Shown here piece after piece: positions 25,101-40,100 of a DNA stretch of 64,000 nucleotides (within the stretch, counting starts at the first letter, position 1; every line of letters starts with the position of its first letter). Under the pieces are notes generated by a model. That model had not been told where the DNA came from. It saw only the letters and a list, made by a program, of their open reading frames with translations, and searched no databases. Both the position numbers and the translations under genes were made by a program. The DNA is from Anolis sagrei (Eukaryota; Chordata; Lepidosauria; Squamata; Anolidae), in contig NC_090021.1 of NCBI RefSeq assembly GCF_037176765.1, forward strand, positions 195,405,378 through 195,469,377. Reading direction: 5' to 3'.

Positions 25101-28100
25101 TCTTCCAGTGTGGCCCTGGAAGCGAAAACCACCACTGGTTTAGATGTTGCCAATTGTTCACAAAATGTCACTTTGCAGCAGTTTCTATCTTTCACATTGA
25201 AGCTCTGGAAACTACTGTTTTACAAAGAAATCTCCAGAAGTTGAGATTCAAACAGCCTATGGCAGGTTTGTAAACCGTATTGCTAACCCAATCTTGTAAA
25301 AACCAATGGGGCTTAAAAGTGCTTAGCCTTTGGCTGGATCATGGCCTTTTTTTCCTTTCACGTAGATGAAGAAAGCTAAAAGGACAGGAGTAGGTCTACG
25401 CATGCAATTAAAATACAGCAGCTTTGAAAGGAGGTGGTGATGCTTAACTGCGTTTAATTAAACTTCTGCTTCAAGGAAGATGATTGAGTGGGAAACCCAT
25501 TTGTTGATGCTGTTGGGTTTCTTTTAAACACTTCTAATGAACTTTTATTTTATTTTATTTTCCTTCTGTCATTTTCTTTGCAAATAGTCAACATTTAACT
25601 TTTTAACTTTTCTTCTTTTTATGCTGATCAATATCTTTTCATCTAAGCAGTTTCTCTTGGAGTAGAAAAATGGTCCCCTTCAAATTCCAGAATATAGGTC
25701 CAAAAGCATAGGAACAATGCAAAGATTTCAGACAAAATGGGCTATAAAATCTAACGAAATCTTGGGAACATTAGTGTTTCTGTCCATTACTGAGGATCTG
25801 CCATGCCTAAATAATGTGCAAATAAGTATAATGACCTTTGCCACAATTGTTGTTGACATAAAGAAAGGTTTAAAAAGCAGTTTGTGAAAAACTATGCTGT
25901 TGTGAAGTGGGAGAAATAGGGAGAATATAAAAAGCCTAGTAGATATGAATCTGGCAGACTTGAGATGGGGAACCAATATGACGAGGTTGCTCAACCCCAA
26001 TGCCATCCCACCAACTGGATGTCAGGGTGTATGATCAGGCCTCTGGTACTGGGGGCATGTCCATACCAAAAGCACAATTGACTCTCCAGTGAGTGCCTCA
26101 GCTCAATGCCATCTATATTTTCCCAAGACAAAGTCATGCATAATTTCTACTCCGTCCCTTCTATTTCCTCCCTTCTGAGTTTGAGAAGAGTGTGGGGCAA
26201 CTGGAGAGTTGCAGTGAATTGGACTGAGTTTGGGAGCAATTGACTTTTCTCCTCTTCTCTGAACCATAATTAACAAGGTAATCAGGGGTTTTGCACCATG
26301 GAATAACAGTAACTAGGCCATGCTTCATGTTGGAGATTTTAAGTGCTATCTGAATATATGTTGAAGATAAGGCTCAGTACCTTGGGAAAAGTCCTTTAAA
26401 GGATGTCACTGCAGTCACTTCCCCATTGATACTGGGGCACAAACTTCCACTAGCCTAACTCTACTTTGATTATAGCTTTAGATTTAGTCCCTTTGAGGTG
26501 AAAATCCTAAACCGTGAACCTGGCTACATGACACTTTAGCACTGGACTATCGGCCCTCCCATTAATGTTTGCACCTTAATCAAAATGTGTGTGTGTGCAT
26601 ACACATATATACATTTTCATTTCTAGATTATTTTTAAGGTTTTGAAGAGCTATGGTTCAGTTGCAGTTGTCTTGAACACATAGCCATAAATCCCTGGACG
26701 CCCTGAACTGCAAATAAAAATAAAAATATGGGCGAGAGACTGTAATGTGTCTTGTTTATATTCTGGAGAAATTGGCAGAAAGAACCAGTTTATCAGTAGA
26801 AAAAGAAGAATCGCAGAATGACTTACTTGGTGGCAGTTTTCTAAAGTGGTTTCCCATTTTAATCTAGTTTCACAGGCAGCTAAATTCTTTTTATAATAGT
26901 CATCATCATCCTTCGCTAGTTTTGTTGCAGATTTTTCCAGGTTTTTGAGCATCTAAAAAGAAAATGTGCATAGCAATCTTATAATGAGAGAGAGAGAGAG
27001 AGAAGAGGTGGCCTCAGTCACTGTGTGCCTCTTCACTTTACCAATTGCCAACTTTAACCCTATAATTCATTCTCCAACAAATTACTTATTGGCAGGAAAA
27101 AATAGTTTTCCATCCTTGTAGAGAACTGCATCTTCAGCCATTCTTCAAATTCCACTGGTTTGGGGATTCATGGAATGTATAACCAGCAGGTCAAGATCTT
27201 TCCATGCGGTCTGCAAGATTATCAACTACTTCTGTAAGCAGATCTATGCTCCTTTCAAAATCTGAAGACTTGCCTTTCTTTTGGTCTTTGGTGAAGCCAG
27301 TGGTTGGGAGCTCTCCGTTTCACGAAATAGCGCTTCATGGTCCTTGGTAAATTCTTTCAATTTCTTCTTAGTCTGCCACAAAATACAAAGATCTCAATCA
27401 GAGTATCCAGGGGGTGTGGTGAAATGGGCTAGATATCTTCTGGGTCTTGCAAAGAACTCCCATATTCTACTTGCCACAAGTTTCAACTCCTGGATTGCAC
27501 CACACCCCTGCCCTTTTTTATATATATAACTGAAGAAATGAACTTGCCTTTATTTGTCGACGCCAGTTGTCAAGGACCATGTCAGCTGCCTTCTCAACTT
27601 TGTTATCTAGCTTATAAAAGTGAAACACCATACATTTGTGAAGGAAATTATTTTATTTACAATCACCTCACTACCTCTGAGGATGCTTGCCATAGATGCA
27701 GGCCTTCAGATCCCAGAAATCCTTACAGCTGGTAAACTGGCTGGGATTTCTGGGAGTTGTAGGCCAAAATACCCAGGGACAGTTTCCACATGCATCTTAT
27801 TTTGAGGATCAGCCTTTTTTTTTTTTTTTTTTTTTGCTAAAGGTCTTCAGCTACCTAACACTGGGTGTGTAACATTCCCCTTACTCATGTTGGTCTGAGA
27901 CTTCAACACTTGCCAACCTTGAAATCAGCAGAGGCTAAAATATTGGAATGAGCTAAGCTTGATAACTACACAACCAAGAGATGTATTTGTTGTATTATCT
28001 TGTATGACTTAACCAATATCATAAAACATAGAAACAATCTGATAAAACATACTGTTTAAATGGTAAATATTAAAAAATACTACCCCCCCCCCACCCCAAA

Positions 28101-31100
28101 ACAAGATATTTTGAACTCACTGTTTTTTTCCTCTTTTCATGTTCCACCAGAATGTGATTTGTCGGGCTTAATGCTTCCATCTGAATGTCCTTGCCAAGTT
28201 TCCTGGACACACAACATTAAAAAATACACCTGTTGCAGGAAATGTTGCCAGGCAATCTTCACCAGAGAAAGTAGTTATAAATATTCTCTATGCAACAGCT
28301 GAACAAGGTGTTAATTGTATAGGCTTTAAAAGCTCACAACAAACTTTAAATAATATATGGCAGGCCTTGCTTACCTGTGCAAATCTGATGCAGATTTCAT
28401 CCCCTCAGAAACACAAAGCCAGGTGCTGCAAATGTAACTGAAGAATAATGGGAAGAGGGGGAAGGCAGGAAGAAAGAAAACGTACATATTTAAAATTCAA
28501 CTTCTGATGTTAGTGTTCTGCCTGCCAGGAATTTGCTCAGTGTGACATTTGTACCGATAGCAGGCTTAATATATATTCGGAAATTTTTTGGAAAAAGTCA
28601 ATGGGCTGTGAGGCAAATCTCCGTATGGCCCTGATATGCAGTTGAAGCTCCATATAAGTGAGGCTCCTTTAGACATTGGGAAAGTCCTACCTGTGGGTCT
28701 CCAGGTTTTTTGGTCTACAACTCCCAGAAATCCCAGTTTACCAGCTGTTAGGATTTCTGGGAGATGAAGGTCAAAACATTTGGGGACCACAAGTTGAGAA
28801 TCATTTTCCTACTCCATTGCTCAAACAGAATGAATTCTGATAATATAAAGAATGAAGTAGCCTTAGTGTTCACTCAATTCAGTTTAATATGTCAAAACAC
28901 AAAGCAGATTCCCCACAACAGAGCAAAAGGACATTATAGAATAAAGGACCTGGTGTACTTCTATTAGCTCCATTTTGCCAAAGTAGGTAGAGAAGCTCGT
29001 ACACATCCATAGGGTTCAGCTCAGGATTGGAGCAGGAAACCTACCCCACCGCAGGAGCAAGTGAGAAGTGATGTCACTTACTTAGTCTTCATTTTCTTCA
29101 ACACTTTGCTGAGCTTGGTGGCCAATTTCTCTAGTCCTTTACCATATGTAATCTCAAGATTAGCCCTGTCAAGAAAATATTCCTAAGTCATTGTACAATC
29201 ACTCAAATCTACTTGCCTTGGAAAGCTGACCCATTAAAATATGTAGCAGCCATTTATCTCCTATGCAGGAAATTAGATGAAATTCTATCAAGATCCTACC
29301 CAATACACCACTCTACATAAAAGATTATTCTGTAAAAAAAGAAGCTAACAGTGGAAAAATCCAGTATGTAACAGACCTGATAGCTGGTTTCATATTATCA
29401 AACTAAAACATTGTATGGAGCAAGTTTGAGGGCATCATGTTGGATATATCTACAAAACAAGATGGGTGATTAACAACATTAAATCCAATTGGCAAGAAAA
29501 GTTGATCCTGGGCATGAACGATAAATCAGGAAGGCTTTAGTTTCAATCTCATCACCATCACAAACTTTTTAACTTGTCATTATTCCATCTCTTATGTCTG
29601 CAGTACTGTACAGGGATAATTCTGCCATCTCACCTACATTTATAAGCCGAAGAGCCACCGTTGTCCGTAGATGCCTCCTAGGTCATGTGACTGGCATGAC
29701 TGCATGGAGTGCTGTTACCTTCCCGTAAACGCAGTACCTGTTGATCTACTTACACTTGCATGTTTTCAAACTGCTAGGTTGGCAGAAGCTGGAGCTAACA
29801 GCGGGAGTTCACCCTGCTTCCCAGATTCTAACCGCTGACCTTTCAGTCAGCAAGTTCAGCAGCTCAGGGGTTTAACCCACTGCACCACTGGGGGCTCCCT
29901 GGATACCCCAAAGCGTTCTATAAATTTTAAGTATTATTATATCCTATGTACTTTCTTCTTTTTGCTTCTCCCATATTTCTGTGTTTTTAATAATTAAGCA
30001 TTATTATAATTCAGAATGGGAAGACAATCCAGCTTTGAAATTGATTTAAGTAGCATTCTTATCTTGGTATGCTTTCTCATGTAATGCTTGCAGCTTTTGA
30101 AAGATGCATTTTAATTAATTGTTTAAATTTTATATCCTTTTTTTTTCAACACAGCATCCAAGGTGACATATAACACTTTAAAAGCCTAAACCAAGTAAAA
30201 AGTTTTTTAAAACTTTTGTATGCTATGAATTTTTAAAATAATTTTATTCAGAAAAGAAAAGGAAAAAATATAACTACACAAAAAATAGAACACACAAATA
30301 AGTTTTTAAGAAGGATGATTTTAAAACTAGACATCTACATGGAGATTTTGTGGTGACCATATCAGAACTCGTTGCCACAAATGGGCTTGCAACAGTTCCA
30401 AAAACAGACTTACTCCCTTAATTCAATAATTCAACACTACTCAATGACACTTGACGTAATGGGGCTATAATCGAGCCTTAACAAAAGTCTTAAATTCTTC
30501 TATATTCATATTTTAAACAACAGAAATTGTTAACTCAAGTTAAAGGTCTACAATCTCAGGCAGTTTTGTAAGGACTTGATAAAAAGCTCTCCCTATTCTC
30601 ATGTCATAAGAATGAGTCCCAACATGAAATCTCTTAAAATTTACCTATAACAAAAAAAGAAAAGAAATAGAACAACAGCTGTAAGGAAACATACATAGCA
30701 TCTGTTTCCCAAGCCAACTGAAACTACCAGCCTACAATAATTTTGACATGATTGCTTGGTATTTTTAGACTACTTTGTTCTAGAACAACCTGGCACTAAA
30801 CAAAGCAAAAACTATTAGGCAACAGTGATGTAATATATTTTAAAAGGAGATCATTGCAGCCTGCCACTCAAAAACCTGTTGATTCTTGTAAACCTTGCAA
30901 AATATATATGGATATTCTGATGCCAACAGTAAACATGTGTGCCTTCTCTTCACATAGCATAAACCTGTTCATGGAACTGTATCAAAAATTGATATGGTAT
31001 TTTGTACCATCAATTTAAAGGAAAACCACATTATTTTTGCGGAAACTGTATTTCTTGCCAAAGAAAAGTGGGTCTTAATATTTCTCTCCAATGCAACAGC

Positions 31101-34100
31101 TTCTGAGAAATGCTCTCCTACTACATGTATTAGCAGGCAGCTCCCTGTACCTTAACAGCAATTATCTTGTCCTGTTGGAGCTGTAGTCCTCCCCCATGCC
31201 TCCCTCCATAATTCATGCCACTCAGTCTGTGTTGGATTAAAACAGACATCGCCTCTCCCAAGTGCTGTCCCAATGCTCTATCATGAATCAGTTATGCCCT
31301 ATTTGCCCTCAGTGTTCATGCAATTTACATGAGAAAACTGATTTACATCTCGCATCCACTCCCGCTAGCTTGTACAGAAATGGGAGTTCTCACAAGGATG
31401 CTCTGGAAATGCAGCATAGGTCAGGACAGGGACACCAGAAATCCAGAGAACAGATATCAGGGTTGGCCACATGAACAAAAACAATATGCAAAAGCTGAAA
31501 ACTATTTGGCAGATGCTCTGGCAGAGAGATATTGCACTGAAAGGTACGCAATGCAAAAAGATCTCTTGGATACAAAGATTATAACCCCTATTTATGCACT
31601 GATGCAGACTGAACTTGACCGCTTTGCCAAAAGCCAACATTCCACTAGCAGTCACCCATTTGTGTGGCTGGACTTTCTTCCCATCTGTACCAGGGATAAA
31701 AGATAGGTATTGGCATGGTTGTGAACAAAGAGGGGTGTTTAATCATATGATATGGGAATGTGAGAAATGCAAGATACTCACTTAGGCAGAAAAAACAAAA
31801 TGCAAAGATACAGAATGGGGGACACCTGGCTCGAGAGCAGTACGTGTGAAAAAGATCTTGGAGTCTTTGTGGACAGCAAGTTAAACATGAGCCAACAATG
31901 TGATGTGGTGACAAAAAAAGCCAATGGGATTTTGGCCTGCATCAATAGGAGCATAGTGTCTAGATCTAGGGAAGTAATGCTTCCCCTCTATTCTGCCTTG
32001 GTTAGACCACACCTGGAATATTGTGTCCAATTCTGGGCACCACAATTGAAGAGAGATATTCACAAGCTGGAATGTGTCCAGAGGAGAGCGACTAAAATGA
32101 CCAAGGGTCTGGAGAACAAGCCCTATGAAGAGCGGCTTAAAGGGCTGGGCATGTTTAGCCTGAAGAAGAAAAGGCTGAGAGGAGATATGATAGCCATGTA
32201 TAAATATGTGAGAGGAAGTCACAGGGAGGAGGGAGCAAACTTGTTTTCTGCTTCCCTGGAGACTAGGACACGGAACAATGGCTTCAAACTACAAGAAAGG
32301 AGATTCCATCTGAACATTAGGAAGAACTTCCTGAAGCTGTGAGAGCCGTTCAGCAGTGGAACTCTCTGCCCCGGAGTGTGGTAGAGGTTCCTTCTTTGGA
32401 AGCTTTTAAACAGAGGCTGGATGGCCATCTGTAAGGGGTGCTTTGAATGCAATATTCCTGCTTCTTGGCAGGGGGTTGGACTGGATGGCCCATGAGGTCT
32501 CTTCCAACTCTATGAGTCCATGATCATGTGCAAGAAATGGAAAATGATTGAAGGAGAAATCAATAGAATGTTAAATAGTAATGGTTAATAGAAATTTACT
32601 ACATGCACAGAAAACTGGAGTGAAGAATATACAAAAGGAAAAATGGGTTGACAAATCAATAGTGTGTGCACAAATTGTTTTAGTGGGGGGTTGGATAGAT
32701 AAAACAAAAAGGACACTGACTAACTGGTATAACTATTTATTTATTATTTATTTACAGTATTTATATACTGCCTTTCTCACCCCTGGGGGGACTCAAAGCG
32801 GTTTATGGTTTTATAGTTAATATGTTAAATGTGGAAATTACAAATTGCAAATGGAATAATATAGGTAAAATTGAAAAGGTCACAATAACTAAGAGAATGT
32901 AAGAACCAGTTAGGAATTATTTAGAAAATGTGCTTAAATGTGGAGTAGAAAAATTAAGACTGAGACTGATATTTCAAATGTAACTTCTGTAGTTTGATGT
33001 ATAAATTGCATGTACAAGGAGGGGAGGGTGGGAGTGGGGGGAAAAACCCCAATAAAACAATTAAAAAAGAAGAAAAGACTTTCCTTCCATCTGTGAAGGT
33101 GGATGGAATATGGGCCTGGATCCATTACATGAGAGTAAAGAAGACACCAACTGACTTATAGTGACGCCACATCCTGATGATCCTCTGTGGCTCTGGATGA
33201 CCTGACAGTCCCAGATGCCAGAGGGAGGATCCCAGTCATGAGATGCCAGAGAGAGGACTCCAGTCATGGATTGACTATCACTAGATGACCCATTGATGCC
33301 TTAGATGTTCCAGTAGTTGCAGATGCCAGGGAGAGGTCCATGCCGTGATCCAGTGTTCCAGAGTTCCTGGGTATCAGTGTCCACCTCCCCCTTCACTCTT
33401 ATTATCTTTCTGTTTGACTTTTTCATCTCCTGACCTCCTGTATGGGACGATCCTCCATTCCTGAATTGGAAATCCAAAGGCATTAGAGCTGGGGGCTACC
33501 AGGCAGTATCACCACTATGCTGTCCAGGGAGGACAAATTCTAAAGTTGCTCTTAAAAAAAAAATCTCTTCTAAGGCCTGCCTCCTTTGCTGCCCTAAAAC
33601 GTGGCATGAAGGGTTATCATCAATAGAACAAGCCTTGAACTCTTGAATCGTGGTCGCTCTTCTTTGAATGACTTGCTGTTGAATGTCTGAACTGGGTCTC
33701 TTAGAAGTAATCTTTGGAATGACATGAACATCATATTGGGGGTGATGTCCAATCTGTAATGGTCCTACACACATAGATGATAGAGACTATCAGAATAAGT
33801 GCCAGCAAGCTAATCAGGGGATGAGCTGTAGCTGAATGGGTGAACATGGGCTTTGTGTGTGGGAGATCTGTGGTGTGCCAGTCCATGGCTTATCCAGCTA
33901 AGTAGACCAGAGAGCAGGTGATGAGTCAGACCCTGGAGAAGGACTGCCTGTCAGTATAGTAAGTAGACTATACTGAACTAGACATCCCACGAGTCTGGTT
34001 TAGTATAAGAAGGTTTAACATGTTTCCACATGCAATTGGCTGCTTCCAGACAGGATCAAAGGGAAGTCACCTCATGGAAAGTGTCATCTGTTATTCATTG

Positions 34101-37100
34101 CTGTGAAAGCAATAATGACATCTGAGGTTGTATAAAATGAAGAGTTTTTTTCCTTTTGTGAAGCCGAATTTCCCCCTTGCCTTACTGCACAGATGGTGAG
34201 GCCATTTCAAAAAATTCATAAATGCACCTCACACAAAGGGAGTCCTGAGGTTTCTGAAGCAAGTCACATCTCTTGCAGAATGACAGTTTTTATTTGGAGT
34301 GTGCAGCTAATGAAACCCTAGCTGTCTGCTCAAACCACCTGACAGAAAAATGAATTAGGTTTTTAAGATGAAACGAGTCACAGTTAAATGCTTCTTGCTC
34401 ACTCCCCTGCGCCTATTTTTGTAAAAGAAATTTTTAGATAAAATAAATTCGTCATAAATCTTCCAGAATTTTGTTTGCGACTATAATATCAACAGTAACT
34501 GCAGTAAAAAAAGTATCTGCTAATTTGGGTTGAGAGCCACATGAAACTGAGAGTTTAATATCCAGTTGTCTAAATTGGAAATTGAAAAATAATATCCCAT
34601 TTAAAACCAAAGAATAAAAACATGGTTAATTTTGCCTTAATCATAACAAGGCACCCCACGTTCTGCAAGAGGTTAGCTGGAGTTTTGAGTCACCTTCAGT
34701 TTCTGGCAGCCGTGTGGAAGTGGCTGCATTGTGACAGCTTCCAGGGTACATTCATCCCAGAACTTTGTAAGCCCAAGGTTGTGTAGGAAGATCCCCATCA
34801 CGGCCTCTTTTTAAGAATGAACTGCATCATAGACTCATTGTTCCATACAATCTTGGATGTGCGATGTTGCTCAGCAACACAGGACAGATGCGTCAGGAGG
34901 TCTCACGCTAATAATGTAGGACACAGAGAACATGCAATTATCTAAGTTTTGTTCCTTTAGAGTCCTGTCATCTTTAGTGTAGAGATGGAGAGCTTTTGGC
35001 CCTCAAAATTAAATTGAGCTACAGTTCCCATCACCCAACATCATTATGATGAGATGATGATCACAGAGGCAGTACTGATGTTGGGACTGGTGATACTTCT
35101 TCTCTAAGAGACAGCTATACCCACGACCTCATCAGACTTGCCGCTGTAAATTGGCACGGATTGTTACAAATCCAGAAGTGCCCATCAGGGCGTGTGGGGA
35201 ACCCGTCCCCCCATGTCCCACACTCACCTGTCACCCCATCCCACAAGAGGAAGTGTTGGTCACCCAGCTTCCCCCAATGATCTAAACATGGGAAGCCTCC
35301 CATGTTCCTGCTACAGTGGCATATGCCAGTTGACCTTCCTTTTCACAATGGAGCCTCACCAGAAGTGACTCGATGTTGTGGGATGGGAGCTGGCAGGCTG
35401 CATCGCAAAAGGGAAGATCAACCAGCGTATGCCGCTGAAAAGCACCCCGTCTGATGGGGTCACTAGTCTGTTTCAGTATAAAAATAATGGAAGGAAGAAG
35501 AGAAAAAAGTCATGGCACTTTTAAAACTTGCAAGTTCTGTTTTAGTCCATTGATGGAGAATTATATTTGAACTTCAGGTATATATATAAAATTAAATAGT
35601 TGTGGGGTACAATCAGAGTGAAATAGGATCTAAAAGTGACAAATTATAATATCGCTCATACATTCTAAATAACCAAGGCATATGATGGCAAGAAATTTTA
35701 ATTTCGCCCTCCTTGAGCTGAGGGGTGTAAAAACCAGCTGAAAACAACCAAAGATCAACAACTTGGTTGTTTTCCTTCTGTTCAGCTGATCAGTGGTGAT
35801 GGTGCTGGGTGGATTTAGGAGATCACAAGGAAGGTTTATTCCTCCCATGGCCATCTCCACAGCCCCACTAATACTAAGGTTGGAGGTCTAAACAAACTTA
35901 TTAAGAAGTGAATCCAATGAAGCTCAAGGCAGACTTATTTCTCAGGAAATGGAATTGCCTTGTCAATGTCTGGCCCTTGACGTGAGACAACTGATGTTTT
36001 TAGAATAAGGTTATGAGTGCGCAGAGATACCTTTTAAAGTTCATGAAGGCATTTTGAGATACATTTATGTAGAGGTTGCAATTCTGTCAACATAACTCTA
36101 GATCTCTCTTATACCTTGTGTTTGCAGTCTGCTGCAATAACAGAAATGCTTTTAAAAATGACAGCAACTTGTTCCCGCAGATATCGTTCTGGAAAAGGGG
36201 CAAAATATTCATCCTCAAAATAATATTTCCATGCAGAAACTTTCCAAAGACTATGTATGAGTTCTGGGTATTAGCACCTCCAAGCAGATGCCAAAATGCA
36301 TGTTCAGGAGATTGCACAGATGTGTTTTCAACTAAAGTAAAAATGCATGGATGTGACTGGAATGTACAGAGATAGCAGATGTGTGTTAAGATATATGATT
36401 TACTTGCATCACAACCACCATGAATTTTCAGATTACAAGAACTCCACAGTGGGCTTGATGTCCCTTCCTTTTGTGACAGACTCCTCTTGTTGTTATGTGC
36501 TATCAAGTCAGCTTCAACATATAGCAACCAATGACTGCGATACTTTCAAAGAACCTCAACATGAACAGCTCTATTCTATTGACTTCTAGTTGTAGTAGAC
36601 CACAGTTTTCTTTTCTTGTCTTGTGATATATCCACTCCAGGTATGATAAGCCTCAGTTTAGTTTTTTAGAACACTTTTTTCAAAAGAGTGGGGCTGGGGG
36701 AGGGCATGGCAGAGAATATGGCATGTGGATTTCATGAAGGGACCAGCTACTTTCCCTCCTTGGGTGCTGATAAGTGAGGCTGTAGAAAGAAGTGAATCAG
36801 CCTATTGAGCAAAACTGACCCAATTAATCAAACAGAAACAGTTTCAAGAAAGTTTGTCCAAGAAGTTGTTTCTCCAAACTGTTTTATTCAGTCAGCACAT
36901 TCAGTTAGGAGTTTATCCTACTGAAATCAGTGGGACTAACTTCTGGGGTTAGCAGTATGAAAACATGCAAATGTGAGTAGATCAATAGGTAATGGTGCTC
37001 CATGCAGTCATGCTGTCCACATGACCTTGGAGGTGTCTATGGACAATTCCAGCTCTTTGGCTTAGAAATGGAGGTGAGCAACATCCCCCCCCCCCGAGTT

Positions 37101-40100
37101 GGACACGGCTGAACTTAATGTCAGGGAAAAACCTTTACCTTTACCTAACTTCTGGTGCATTGGACTTTAGTGTTAATCCCCAGTTCTCTTTTTCCTTCAA
37201 AACCAGCCTATTAATCCATATTAATCTTCTGAATAAAAATCACTAAGGAAGGCATGTTTTTGTTTGTTTTTCAAAAAAGAAGAAACAAATTCCATAGCAT
37301 ATGATGACCTTATATATTTTTAGCAATGTTGCTTCAATCATTGACACACAGCATGGCATAGCTTTGCCGTGGCTTGGAAGATTCAACAATTAAGCCCTAA
37401 ATCATGAGACTAACTAGAAGACCTTGAACTAGTATCCTTCCTCTCTTCTGTTTCTGCCTGGACTACCTTAGACAGGGAAAACTTGGGCTGAAGTAGGAAG
37501 CCATCTGCTCTGGTTCTTGAGCTTATGGGGTGTGGGGAGCAGGTTAACAACATGTATAAACAACATGTACCTCTACCCACCTTTGTTGAAGAATAGACAA
37601 GAGTTGCTTGCAGAAATTGTCTCCATTTTTGGAAAATCCTTTCAGTTCTTGATATGCCCTGTCATACTGAAAAACAACACACAGATTGATACACTTCCCA
37701 TGTTTAAATACTTCAAGTCTGTGCTACTTCTGTCTGACACATGGTTCTGATGAAAGAATCTGGAACAGGCAGAAAGAAAGTGGGTGACTTGCTGGCTGGA
37801 GAATTATTTTTCACAGCAGGGAGCCTATAGTTTTGGCACAGCGAGACAATACTTCTGAATAAGACATACAAATTGATGGTACACTTTTAAAAGAGACACT
37901 CTGGCAAGAAGGTGCCTGATTTCTGGATTCCCGTGTTGTTTTTTAATCTAGGTCAAAGTTTTGGATGCATGGATTGCACTTCTCCCTGGAATCTGGCCAG
38001 GATCTCCACCCAACAGAAACGATACTGAGGAGGCCTTTCACCAGACTAGCACCCACATAAACATCCACACCCTTCTTCATCAGTTGTACATTAGGCTTGG
38101 TTTGGAATATACATTTTTAAATGAAAAGGTTATTGGTTCATTTCTCTGTATGTCAGGACCTCCAGTTTCCATCTTCTTGTGGAAGTATTACACAAGATCA
38201 CAGATCAAAACCATCTCAAAGTGTTCCCAAGATCAAAATGGGTGTTCCCTCACTTCTAGACCCCATCTATACTGCCATATAATGCCACTTGAAACTGTAT
38301 TAGATGGTCAGTGTAAACTGCATTATATGAGTACATATATGTGTCTACCCTGAGCTACAGAAGCTTGCATTGGCCAAGGCAACTCTCTGGAGTTGTAGGT
38401 TTTTCAGGCTGTATGGCCATGTTCTAGAAGATTTCTCTCCTGACGTTTCATCTGCATCTATGGCAGGAAACCTCAGAGGTTGTGAGGTCACAACCTCACA
38501 ATCTCTGAGGATGCCTGCCATAGATGCAGACAAAACGTCAGGAGAGAATGCTTCTAGAACATGGCCATACAGCCCGAAAAACCTATAAGAACCCAATGAT
38601 TCCAGCCATGAAAGCCTTCACCAATACTATTCTCTGAAGCTTGGAGGGGAGAGGCGATCAGGTGGGTGATCTGCCTCTCCCCTTTACAGCTGACAGCCAA
38701 GGCAAGCCTTGTAGCTCTGAAAGCACAGGTATGAAGGCACGTGAAGCTTCACTTGCCCACATGCCTAGCTTTGCTTAACAGTCACACTCATAAACAAAAA
38801 ATGCAACTATTATGTGAGGAATCCTAAAAAACCAAAACTGGGACCCAAAAAAGGAGGTGCAACTATTATATGACGGCAACTACTATGTACTGAAATGCAG
38901 TATTTCATAGAACAAGACATTTTAGGTTTCTAAAATGTTGGGGGCTTTATTGCTGGGAAATCTGAATCCTGTAATATTTTGGTAGAAAGCCATTAGTGTA
39001 AAAACCGCTAGTGTTGAAATATCAAACATCCCCATCTCTCTAAGCAGCTTGGGTATATTTATTTATTTTTTGATATTAATACCTGTCTACTTATTTATCT
39101 GTAATAGAAGCATTTAGCTCACCTTTCCACTAAAAGCACTCAAGGAAACTCACTGCAAATAGCAGTGATATAATAAAAGCAGAGCAATCTCCAGCGTTAG
39201 ATTGCAAGAATTCTCTAAGGCGGTTTGCATTCATGATCTCTATGTATTCACTAAGTTAAGTGCTAATTTGGGGCTCTGAAAGTCCTCCAGTTGTGTTCAC
39301 AATCCTTGTATTTATTCCCTAGTTCCTTACTATTGCCTGGGGGATATATCAGGACCATAGAAGCCTTTGTGTTTACTGATCTGCAGCTTCTGAGACTGTG
39401 AAAGGGAATGTTAACCAGCTGTTTCTGGATCATCCTGAGGGTTGTTCTTCATTGCTTATAGCAACTGCTACCCGATAAGTGAGAATACTTGTGGATGGGC
39501 TAGGACACACTTCATAACTGTTTAATGGCAATGGCTACATAGCTAGGTAGCTGATAGGGGATTCCACCCCTGAATACCAAGTCTACAAACTTTGTGTTTT
39601 GTTTGTTTGTTTGTTTGTTTGTTTTTAATGCAATACAACCATTTTGGTTCACTCCTGACACGATAAATAAATAAATAACTCCAACTGATGATGACCCTAT
39701 CCTAGGGAGGTTTGTTTTGTTTCAGATGAGATTTATTTAGAAAAGATTTGCCATTGCTGTTCTATGAGAAATGTAACTTGCCTAAGGTCAACCCATGAAT
39801 TTCCCTGGATGAATAAGGATTTTAAACCTTGCTTCTCTGAACACTAGTCTACTACATCGTGCTAGCTATTATTCTAATGATATATAGCATCAAATGGAAA
39901 GGTAGAAACTTTGCTACATTGGCTTCCACCAGCTCATCCTCATTTCTTCTGTTATGCGACACCAGCGGGTGATGCAGCTGTATCAATATTTTATTATGGA
40001 TGTTCAGTTTTTGTAATGCATTGCCCACACTGACAAGGTGAAAATATATGAAGTAACACAACAGGGGTAGTTGATGCAATTTGCACAGACATGTATAATG

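Noticed and set aside
31767-32342. A 191-codon open frame with a good start codon
   Set aside because: It is the CR1 LINE C-terminus ([23 protein letters not shown]) running into the CR1 3' region.
36087-36527. A 146-codon minus-strand frame overlapping the orphan exon-like segment
   Set aside because: Longer than the reported frame but with no splice-like borders or protein-like motif. Noted only as a competing reading.
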